NCBI GenBank assembly: GCA_904420005.1
Contig: CAJFTT010000001.1
Coordinates: 1 to 41,903 of the forward strand
Length of the DNA: 41,903 nucleotides
Reading direction: 5' to 3'
From: Candidatus Tabaqchalia intestinavium
GTDB taxonomy: Bacteria; Bacillota; Clostridia; Oscillospirales; CAJFTT01
The notes under the pieces are model-generated. The model saw nothing but the letters and a program-made list of their open reading frames with translations, was not told where the DNA came from and ran no database searches. Shown one piece after another: positions 25,493 to 32,293 of the stretch. Positions within the stretch are counted from its first letter, which is position 1, and each line of letters opens with the position of its first letter. The position numbers were made by a program, and so were the translations under genes.

Positions 25493-25837
25493 TCACCGCA
25501 CGGGGGTGTAATCGATTTCGGACGTTTGCTCCGTCGCCTCCAGCTTGAAGATCACAGGCCGCAGCCCGTCGTTGCAGCTGCAGATGGCGACGCCGGGCTT
25601 GCGGATCCAGTCGCCGTAATAAAACAGCCCGTCGCCCGCCCCGTGCGCCAGCGCGAAAACGTATTGATAGATGGCTTTCCACGCTTCGTCGCACAGGCCC
25701 TCCGGCTTGGCGTAGTCAGCGTAGAACACCTGCCCTTCCCGCAGCATGGGACATGCCCCGAGGCCCGGGACGCCATATTCCGCGGCAAGCTCGCGATCCA
25801 GCGTCGTCTTGAGTACGGTGATTTTGACTCGTTTCAT
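25493..25837 (-). CDS. TIGR04076 family protein
   Basis: A 114-residue protein of the TIGR04076 family, unknown function. It has the family blocks KRVKITVLKTTL, YGVPGLGACPMLREGQVFYA, CDEAWKAIYQYVFALAHGAG, FYYGDWIRKPG and the Cys pair in VAICSCNDGLRPV. The conserved Cys residues suggest metal binding or redox chemistry, but no activity is known to me. AACAGGAGG precedes the start at 25837. It lies 35 bases downstream of the D,D-carboxypeptidase gene on the same strand and probably shares its transcript. Confidence 0.9.
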   Translation of the reverse strand: MKRVKITVLKTTLDRELAAEYGVPGLGACPMLREGQVFYADYAKPEGLCDEAWKAIYQYVFALAHGAGDGLFYYGDWIRKPGVAICSCNDGLRPVIFKLEATEQTSEIDYTPVR

Positions 25838-25872
25838 CGATTCCTGCCTCCTGTTGTGCGGATGGGCGGCGT

Positions 25873-26865
25873 TCAGTCGTGATCCTCCACGGTGAAGCCG
25901 TTGAATACTGTCAGCGCGTCCTCGAGATGCAGCGCGCCGCGCTCTTCATCCTCGTCGTTTTGCGCGTGGAACGTGATGAGGATATATTCCTCGCCGTCCT
26001 TTTCTGCGAGACTTGCCAGGCATTGCCCCGCTTTCTTGGTATACCCTGTCTTGCCGCCCAGCAGCGTGCCGCCGTCGATGACGGTCGTCTCGATATTTTG
26101 CAGTGTCGAGCTGTAGAGCGTGACGCCGTTTTTATGCTTGTTGGTGGGCGGGATGGAGTACCGCCGGGTGGTGAAAATGGTGCGGAAAGTGTCGTTTTCC
26201 AGCGCATAGGAGAGCAGCTTCGTCAGGTCGCGCGCGGTGGAGTAATGCGCGTCGTCATGCAGGCCGGTCGCGTTGACAAAGTGCGTGCCGGTCATGCCGA
26301 GCTCGGCCGCTTTGGCGTTCATTTTTTCGACGAAAGCTTCCTCCGAGCCGGAAATATATTCCGCGAGGCCGACGCAGCACTCCGCTCCCGAGGGCAGCAG
26401 CGCGCCGTAAAGCAGATCCAGCGCGGTCAGCGTTTCCCCGGCGGAGAAGCCCGCGAGCGAGGCGCTGGCCTCCCGCAGCGGCGGGAAAATGTCGGAGGAA
26501 AGCGTGATCTCCGTCTCGAGATCGTCGATGGACTCGATCGCGACGATGGCCGTCATCATCTTGGTCAGCGAGGCGGGATAAGCCTGCTCGTCCGCCTGCT
26601 GCTCATAGACGACCAACCCGTCGGATAGGCGCGTGAGCAGGGCGTAGTCGCTGTTGAGGTCCGTGAACGTGACGGTAATGGTGGGAGGCGGCGCGGAAGA
26701 AACCTGCTCGGAAGAAGTCTGCGCGGGGGCCGCGCCGCTGGGCATGCCGGCGCTGGCCGGGGTGGAGGAGCAGCTGGCGCTGCTCAAGGCGACGGCAGCG
26801 ATCAGCAGCGCCGCCAGCGCGGCGCGCAGCCGCATGGGAAGGGTATGCGTTTTGTCAAAATCCAT
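25873..26865 (-). CDS. D-alanyl-D-alanine carboxypeptidase (lipoprotein, S11)
   Basis: A penicillin-binding-type serine peptidase trimming the terminal D-Ala of cell-wall stem peptides. The signal peptide (about 10-31) ends in SSASC with a possible lipobox cysteine C32, followed by a Ser/Pro/Ala linker to about 62. The S11 domain shows SLTK (S99-K102) and KTG (K272-G274). The third motif, normally SxN, reads S159-G-A here, within LLPSGAECCVGLAEY, so the canonical Asn is replaced. The start at 26865 follows AGGAGG; further upstream in-frame sequence is rejected because it precedes the promoter. Length 330 residues is a little short for DacA/DacF, which usually carry a longer C-terminal domain. 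Confidence 0.88.
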   Translation of the reverse strand: MDFDKTHTLPMRLRAALAALLIAAVALSSASCSSTPASAGMPSGAAPAQTSSEQVSSAPPPTITVTFTDLNSDYALLTRLSDGLVVYEQQADEQAYPASLTKMMTAIVAIESIDDLETEITLSSDIFPPLREASASLAGFSAGETLTALDLLYGALLPSGAECCVGLAEYISGSEEAFVEKMNAKAAELGMTGTHFVNATGLHDDAHYSTARDLTKLLSYALENDTFRTIFTTRRYSIPPTNKHKNGVTLYSSTLQNIETTVIDGGTLLGGKTGYTKKAGQCLASLAEKDGEEYILITFHAQNDEDEERGALHLEDALTVFNGFTVEDHD

Positions 26866-26971
26866 GATGGTCAACCTCCTGGCAAAATCCTGCGGGAGAG
26901 CCGCACAGCCGCCGGCCGCTTCTCCGCACGCCCGGCGCGAAAAAACGCGGCCTGCGGCGAATTTTGCTTTC

Positions 26972-27002
26972 ATTATACCATAAAGTCCGGCCGCCGCCGC
27001 AA
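26972..27002 (-). promoter_or_regulatory. Promoter of the D,D-carboxypeptidase operon
   Basis: On the - strand an extended -10 TGG-TATAAT (complement of 26972-26977) is preceded 19 bases upstream by TTGCGG. The extended TG element compensates for the poor -35. Confidence 0.6.
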
Positions 27003-27136
27003 AAAATCGGCTGGAAATCTTTTGAATTTTTTCTGAACCGCCGCCGGCCGCGGCGGCGCCCGTGAGAAGAAACTGGCGGCCGCCTGGGGAAGAAAGGGAA
27101 AACCCGCGCGTTTGCAGAATTTTCCGGCAGGGCGTC

Positions 27137-27165
27137 TTGCCAATGCATTCCCCCGGGTATATAAT
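27137..27165 (+). promoter_or_regulatory. Promoter of the MATE exporter gene
   Basis: TTGCCA (27137-27142), 17-bp spacer, TATAAT (27160-27165). The transcript would start near 27172, which fixes the GTG at 27188 as the coding start. Confidence 0.75.
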
Positions 27166-27187
27166 AAGCTTTCGGGGGCGAGGGAGT

Positions 27188-28549
27188 GTGAAAAGAAAAC
27201 AATCTGTCGATCGGAGCCGGTATCTGTTTGACAACCATACGCTGCGGATCCTTATTGTGCCGCTGGTCATCGAGCAGCTGCTGTCCATCCTCGTGGGCAT
27301 GGCGGACTCCATCATGGTCTCGAACGTGGGAGAGGCGGCGGTGTCCGGCGTGTCGCTGGTGGACAGCGTCATGCTTCTGCTGATCAATATTTTCGCCGCG
27401 CTGGCGACCGGCGGCGCCGTCGTCGCGGGGCAATATCTCGGCCGGGAGGACAGGGAGAACGCCTGCCGCGCGTCCGACCAGCTGGTGTGGTTCGTCGGCG
27501 GCGTTTCCCTCGTCATCATGGCGCTGGTTTACCTGGGCAGGAATTTCATCCTGCATACGCTGTTCGGCCAGATCGAGGCGGACGTCATGGCTCACGCCGA
27601 CACGTATCTGCTCATTGTCGCGGCGTCGATCCCCTTCATTGCCATCTATAATGCCGGGGCTGCCATCTTCCGCGCGCAGGGCAATTCGAAGGTGTCGATG
27701 CAGGTTTCCATCATCATGAACATCGTCAACGTCGTGGGCAACGCCACGCTGATCTACAGCTTTCACCGCGGGACGGAGGGGGTCGCGATCCCGACGCTGG
27801 TTTCCCGCATGGTGGCGGCGGTGCTGGTCATCGCGCTGCTGCGCCGGGAGGAGCTGCCGCTGCATATCAACCGCACGCTGCGGTTCCGACCCCGCTGGGA
27901 CATGATCCGGCGCATTTTGTATATCGGGGTGCCCAACGGGCTGGAGAACAGCATGTTCCAGCTGGGGAAAATCCTGGTGCTCAGCCTGGTGTCGACGTTC
28001 GGGACCTACGCCATTACCGCCAACGCGGTGGGCGGGGTCGTCGCGTCGTTCCAGATCCTGCCCGGCATGGCCATCAATCTGGCTGTCACGACGGTGATTT
28101 CCCGCTGCATCGGGGCGGGGGATTACGAGCAGGCGGAATATTACTGCAAGAAGCTGCACATCATTGCCTATGGCTGCGAAATCGCGACCGTGCTGCTCAC
28201 GTTCGCCGCGCTGCCGCTCATCCTGTGGGCGTATAACCTCTCTGAATTGACGGCGCGCACGACGGAACAGGTTCTTTTGATCCACGGGCTTGGCGCGCTG
28301 CTTGTATGGCCGATCGCTTTCACGCTGCCCACCGTGCTGCGCTCGGCGGGGGATGTCAAGGTCAGCATGGCCGTTTCGCTCCTCTCCATGTGGGTCTGCC
28401 GGATTGTGCTCAGCTATGTGTTCGGCCAATATCTCGGCTTCGGCGTGCTGGGGGTATGGGCCGCGATGGTCACCGACTGGGTGGTGCGCGCTGTCTGCTT
28501 CATCGCGCGCTATTGCAGCGGAAAATGGAAAGGAAAGGCCGTCGTCTGA
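27188..28549 (+). CDS. MATE family efflux transporter
   Basis: A cation-coupled multidrug/metabolite exporter, 453 residues, with about twelve membrane segments in two halves. Typical MATE blocks are LVIEQLLSILVGMADSIMVS, GEAAVSGVSLVDSVMLL, TGGAVVAGQYLGRED in the first half and ANAVGGVVASFQILPGMAIN, VISRCIGAGDYEQAEYYCKK in the second. The start is GTG 27188: it lies after the promoter and gives V-K-R-K-Q-S, though the GGGGGCGAGGGAG site is close. The longer in-frame start at 27062 overlaps the promoter. It is followed 33 bases later by an acyl-CoA ligase gene. Confidence 0.92.
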   Translation: MKRKQSVDRSRYLFDNHTLRILIVPLVIEQLLSILVGMADSIMVSNVGEAAVSGVSLVDSVMLLLINIFAALATGGAVVAGQYLGREDRENACRASDQLVWFVGGVSLVIMALVYLGRNFILHTLFGQIEADVMAHADTYLLIVAASIPFIAIYNAGAAIFRAQGNSKVSMQVSIIMNIVNVVGNATLIYSFHRGTEGVAIPTLVSRMVAAVLVIALLRREELPLHINRTLRFRPRWDMIRRILYIGVPNGLENSMFQLGKILVLSLVSTFGTYAITANAVGGVVASFQILPGMAINLAVTTVISRCIGAGDYEQAEYYCKKLHIIAYGCEIATVLLTFAALPLILWAYNLSELTARTTEQVLLIHGLGALLVWPIAFTLPTVLRSAGDVKVSMAVSLLSMWVCRIVLSYVFGQYLGFGVLGVWAAMVTDWVVRAVCFIARYCSGKWKGKAVV

Positions 28550-28582
28550 AAGGCGCGGCCCGGATCTGGATGGAAAGGAACG

Positions 28583-30298
28583 ATGCAAATGCAAACACCC
28601 GCGCCGTGGCTGCGGTTTTACGGCCCAACGCCCGCCACGCTGGAGTATCCCGACGGATGCATGGCCGACCTGGTTGCGCAGGCCGCCGCGCGAACGCCGG
28701 ATAACGTGGCGTATGACTATTTCGGCGCGACGCGGACGTTCGCGCAGCTGATGGAGGATGTGGCGCTGTGCACGCGCGCGCTGCGCGCCGCCGGGGTGAA
28801 GCGCGGCGAAGTGGTGACGCTGTGTATGCCGAACATGCCGCAGGCGGTGGTCATGCTCTATGCGCTCAACCGGATGGGCGCGGTGGCCAGCCTTGTGCAC
28901 CCGCTCTCGAGCGAAGGGGAGCTGGCGTTTGCGCTGCAGCTGACGGGCAGCCGCGTGGTGCTGACGCTGGATCAGTTTTATGAAAAATTCGAGGCAGTGC
29001 GCCGGCAGACGCCGGTGGATACGCTGCTGCTGACCGGCGCGGGCGACGCGCTGCCGCCCGTCAAGCGCATGGGATATTTTCTGACGCAGGGGCGCAACGT
29101 GCCCCGCGTGCCCGAGGACGCGCCGGTGCTGCGCTGGAGCGATTTCCTCGCCGCGGGCCGCGCGGCGGCGGACGCACCCTACCAGCCGGGCGGCGCGGAG
29201 GATGTCGCGGCGATTCTGTTCAGCGGCGGCACGACGGGCACGCCCAAAGGGATTCTGCTGACCAACAGAAATTTCAACGCGGCGGCGCTGCAGACCGCGG
29301 CGGCCGGGGATATCGTCGAGCCGGGCGCTTCCATGCTCGCCATCCTGCCGATTTTCCACGGTTTCGGTCTTGGAGTGTGCATCCATACGGTGCTGACCCA
29401 TGGCTGCAAGTGCATTCTCGTGCCGCAGTTTCATATGAAGAGTTTCGCCGCCATGCTCAGGAAGCACCGGCCCAATTATATTGCCGGCGTGCCGACGCTG
29501 TTTGAGGCGATGCTGCGCAACGAGCAGATGGACCGGGTGGATCTTTCACAGCTGCGCGGCGTGTTCAGCGGAGGCGACACGCTGCCTGTGCAGCTCAAAC
29601 GCCGGGTGGATGCATTCCTGCGCGAGCACGGCGCGACGGTGCAGGTGCGGGAGGGCTACGGCATGACCGAGTGCGTCACGGCGAGCTGCCTGACCCCGCG
29701 CGACTTTTACCGCGAGGGCAGCATCGGCGTGCCGTTCCCCGACACGTTTTACAAGATCGTCACGCCTGCGACGCACGATGCGCTCGCGCCGGGAGAGATC
29801 GGGGAGATCTGCATCAGCGGGCCCAGCGTCATGCGCGGCTACCTGCATAACGAACGGGAAACGGCCGACACGCTGCAGCTGCATGAGGACGGGCGCGTCT
29901 GGCTGCACACGGGGGATCTGGGCAGCATGGATGCCGACGGCTTCGTCTATTTCCGCCAGCGGCTCAAGCGCGTCATTCTCTCCAGCGGCTATAATGTCTA
30001 TCCCTCCCAGATCGAGGCGGTGCTCGACGCGCATGAAGCGGTGCAGACCAGCACGGTCATCGGCATGCGCGACGACTATAAAATGCAGCGGGTCAAGGCG
30101 TTTGTCGTGCTGCGTCCCGGCGTGCCCAAGACGGCGGAGACGGAGGCGTCGATCCGCCGCTGGTGCGAAAAGCGTATCGCCAAATATGCCCTGCCGAAGG
30201 AATACGAATTCCGCGACAGCCTGCCGCAGACCCTGGTGGGCAAGGTCGCGGTGCGCGAGCTGGAAGCGGAGGAAGAGAGCAAGCGCATGGACCGCTGA
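28583..30298 (+). CDS. AMP-dependent acyl-CoA synthetase (second copy)
   Basis: ANL-superfamily acid-CoA ligase of 571 residues. It has the P-loop FSGGTTGTPKGILLTN (near 211), EGYGMTECVTASC (A5), VWLHTGDLGSMDADGFVYF (A7), QRLKRVILSSGYNVYPSQIE (A8) and the A10 region QTLVGKVAVRE near residue 552. It is more divergent from the ligases at 19490 and 36305 than a recent duplicate would be. The long-chain acyl-CoA ligase branch fits best, but the substrate is unknown. It follows the MATE gene with a GAAAGGAACG site and no terminator between, so export and acyl activation may be linked. Confidence 0.9.
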   Translation: MQMQTPAPWLRFYGPTPATLEYPDGCMADLVAQAAARTPDNVAYDYFGATRTFAQLMEDVALCTRALRAAGVKRGEVVTLCMPNMPQAVVMLYALNRMGAVASLVHPLSSEGELAFALQLTGSRVVLTLDQFYEKFEAVRRQTPVDTLLLTGAGDALPPVKRMGYFLTQGRNVPRVPEDAPVLRWSDFLAAGRAAADAPYQPGGAEDVAAILFSGGTTGTPKGILLTNRNFNAAALQTAAAGDIVEPGASMLAILPIFHGFGLGVCIHTVLTHGCKCILVPQFHMKSFAAMLRKHRPNYIAGVPTLFEAMLRNEQMDRVDLSQLRGVFSGGDTLPVQLKRRVDAFLREHGATVQVREGYGMTECVTASCLTPRDFYREGSIGVPFPDTFYKIVTPATHDALAPGEIGEICISGPSVMRGYLHNERETADTLQLHEDGRVWLHTGDLGSMDADGFVYFRQRLKRVILSSGYNVYPSQIEAVLDAHEAVQTSTVIGMRDDYKMQRVKAFVVLRPGVPKTAETEASIRRWCEKRIAKYALPKEYEFRDSLPQTLVGKVAVRELEAEEESKRMDR

Positions 30299-30323
30299 AG
30301 CGACGCGCGTCGGACCCAAGCAC

Positions 30324-30360
30324 GGGGCGGGGCGGATACCGAAAGGATCCGCCCCGCCCC
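30324..30360 (+). terminator. Terminator after second CoA ligase
   Basis: GGGGCGGGGCGGAT (30324-30337) pairs perfectly with ATCCGCCCCGCCCC (30347-30360); nine-base loop with GAAA. Followed by GCGCCGCTTTC, so the U-tract is weak. Confidence 0.65.
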
Positions 30361-30449
30361 GCGCCGCTTTCAGGAAGGCCCCGGCATCGCCGTGCGCAGC
30401 CGGCAAGGGGAAGAGGAACTGCTGGATCAAAATTTTTGTTTGCAGAGGG

Positions 30450-30478
30450 TTGACTTGAGGCTGGGAAGCGGATATAAT
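30450..30478 (+). promoter_or_regulatory. Promoter of the YtrA-type ABC operon
   Basis: TTGACT (30450-30455), 17-bp spacer, TATAAT (30473-30478): near-consensus sigma-A promoter. Confidence 0.88.
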
Positions 30479-30480
30479 AC

Positions 30481-30507
30481 AAGTGTACTAGAACAAATAA
30501 TACACTT
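30481..30507 (+). promoter_or_regulatory. Putative GntR (YtrA-type) operator
   Basis: AAGTGTA (30481-30487) and TACACTT (30501-30507) form a perfect inverted repeat around 13 bases, starting two bases after the -10. Its position over the transcription start and the GntR gene downstream suggest autorepression. Confidence 0.65.
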
Positions 30508-30523
30508 AGAACGGAGGGGCGCG

Positions 30524-30817
30524 ATGCGCAAACTTGCGGTTTTTGGTTTGCTGTGTTGCCTTGCGCTGGCGGCTGCGGCAGTTGGATTTGCCGTGCGGAC
30601 CGGGCGATCTGACGCAGCAGGGCGGCCGGCGGTATATGCGGCGCCTGGAAATCCGGCGCCGGACGGTGCGGGGCAACCGGGCCTGCGCACGCCGGTTTTT
30701 GGCAGCCGGCGGGAGGGAAAACAGATGGTCTGCGCCTGCGCGGGGATGGTCGCGCTGGCCGGGTCGGTCATCGCGGTTTCTCTCTTTCGCGCCGGCCGCC
30801 GGCGGGGCTCCCGTTGA
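30524..30817 (+). CDS. Small membrane protein leading the GntR-ABC operon
   Basis: An unrecognised 97-residue protein. ATG 30524 follows ACGGAGGGG. The N-terminus is a signal peptide or membrane helix (MRKLAVFGLLCCLALAAAAV..), a polar Pro/Gly-rich middle (about 26-66) follows, then a second hydrophobic helix (about 69-87, CACAGMVALAGSVIAVSLF) and a basic end RAGRRRGSR. It is the first gene after the promoter and operator, upstream of the GntR regulator, so it may act with the ABC transporter. The composition between helices is weakly coding-like, so the gene call is less certain than its neighbours. Confidence 0.55.
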   Translation: MRKLAVFGLLCCLALAAAAVGFAVRTGRSDAAGRPAVYAAPGNPAPDGAGQPGLRTPVFGSRREGKQMVCACAGMVALAGSVIAVSLFRAGRRRGSR

Positions 30818-30946
30818 GCGGCGGTGGAGCGGGCCGCGCTGTCCGGCCGGTCCCAGGCCGGAATCCGGCAGGCGCCGACGCCGTTCCGGCGCGGGCGGAC
30901 GCGAGCCTGCGGCATGCATTCCACCACAGAAAGGAGGCGGCGCGCC

Positions 30947-31384
30947 TTGCAAATCGATAAGCTCTCCCGCACGCCCATTTATGAGCAGATCATCCAGGGG
31001 CTGACGCGGGAGATTCTCACAGGGATCCTGCCGGAGGGCAGCCAGATCCCGTCTGTGCGGGAAATGTCCATGCAGCTGTCGATCAACCCGAATACCATCC
31101 AGAAGGCTTACAGCGAGATGGAGCGCCAGGGGCTGACGGCTTCCGCGCCGGGGATCGGCCGGTTCGTCGCGGCGGGCGCGGTGGAGAAGCTGCGCCACGG
31201 CTCGGCAATGGCGGGTCTGGACGGCCTGCGGGAAGCGGCGCACGCCCTGGCGCTGGCCGGCGTGGCGGAGGAGGAAGCGCTCTCCGCCGTGCGGGAGGCC
31301 TACCGGCGCGTCCGCGGAAACGGAGAACCTCTGCCGGGGGCAGCAGAAATAGAAGAACATAACAACAAGGGGGAACCGACATGA
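30947..31384 (+). CDS. GntR family regulator, YtrA subfamily
   Basis: A 145-residue repressor. The N-terminal winged helix is typical of GntR: TPIYEQIIQGLTREILTGIL, SQIPSVREMSMQLSINPNT, IQKAYSEMERQGL. The short C-terminal dimerisation part (about 75-140) marks the YtrA subgroup, which usually controls an adjacent ABC transporter. The start is TTG 30947, nine bases after AAAGGAGG; the longer in-frame start at 30824 would include that site. Its stop overlaps the next start (ATGA), showing translational coupling to the ATPase gene. Confidence 0.92.
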   Translation: MQIDKLSRTPIYEQIIQGLTREILTGILPEGSQIPSVREMSMQLSINPNTIQKAYSEMERQGLTASAPGIGRFVAAGAVEKLRHGSAMAGLDGLREAAHALALAGVAEEEALSAVREAYRRVRGNGEPLPGAAEIEEHNNKGEPT

Positions 31385-32280
31385 TCGTCGCAGAAAACGT
31401 AACCAAACGGTTTGAAGACTTTCTCGCGCTCAAGGACCTCAATTGCACCATTCCCAACGGCTGTATTTACGGCCTTGTGGGCAGCAACGGCGCCGGCAAA
31501 TCCACGTTTCTCCGCCTGATCAGCGGGGTGTACCGCCCGGAGGCCGGCACGATCACCATCGACGGCGCGCCGGTTTACGAGAATCCGGCCGTCAAGCGCA
31601 CGGTGGTCTATATCCCGGATGAGCTGTATTTCCTGCCGCAGTCCAACATGCGGAAAATGGCCCGGTTTTATCACGCGATTTACGATTCCTTCAGCATGGA
31701 GCGGTTTGAGAACCTGACCAAAACGTTCGGCCTCGACCCCAACGCCAACCTCAACACCTTCTCCAAAGGCATGCGCCGGCAGGCGGCGACGATCCTCGGC
31801 CTGTCCACCATGCCGGAGTTTTTGTTCTTCGACGAGACCTTCGACGGTCTCGACCCCGTCATGCGCAATCTCGTCAAGCAGGTCATTTATAACGACGTGC
31901 TCGAGCGCAACACCACGACCATCATCACCTCTCACAGCCTGCGCGAGTTGGAGGACACCTGCGATCAGCTGGCGCTGCTGCATAAGGGCGGCATCGTGTT
32001 CGAGAGCGACATCCAGAACCTCAAGACCTCGCTGTTCAAGGTGCAGGTCGCGTTTGGATACGAATACGACAAATCCCTGTTTGAAGGCATCGACATGCTG
32101 GAATATAACCAGAAAGGCTCGGTTGCGAATTTCATCGTGCGCGGCGACCGGGACAAAACGGTCGAGAAGCTCAAGCAGCTCGGCCCGATCCTGCTGGACA
32201 TCCTGCCGCTCGGCCTGGAGGAAGTGTTCATCTACGAAATGGAGGCGCTGGGCTATGCATTCAAGGAAATTCTGATGTGA
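31381..32280 (+). CDS. ABC transporter ATP-binding protein
   Basis: A 299-residue ABC ATPase of the YtrB type. Walker A is GSNGAGKST (34-42), the signature is FSKGM (about 127-131, a variant of LSGGQ), Walker B with catalytic Glu is FLFFDETFDGLDP, and the switch His is in TSHSLRELE. The C-terminal 80 residues form the additional domain seen in this subgroup. It overlaps the GntR gene by four bases and is followed 13 bases later by the permease, with a complete GntR-ATPase-permease operon. Substrate unknown; YtrA operons in Bacillota respond to cell-wall-active peptides. Confidence 0.94.
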   Translation: MIVAENVTKRFEDFLALKDLNCTIPNGCIYGLVGSNGAGKSTFLRLISGVYRPEAGTITIDGAPVYENPAVKRTVVYIPDELYFLPQSNMRKMARFYHAIYDSFSMERFENLTKTFGLDPNANLNTFSKGMRRQAATILGLSTMPEFLFFDETFDGLDPVMRNLVKQVIYNDVLERNTTTIITSHSLRELEDTCDQLALLHKGGIVFESDIQNLKTSLFKVQVAFGYEYDKSLFEGIDMLEYNQKGSVANFIVRGDRDKTVEKLKQLGPILLDILPLGLEEVFIYEMEALGYAFKEILM

Positions 32281-32293
32281 GGGGGCGCGCGAC

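Noticed and set aside
26855-29467. 870-codon open frame on the - strand across the MATE and CoA-ligase genes
   Set aside because: Mirror of two well-supported + genes; histidine/arginine-rich and without domains.
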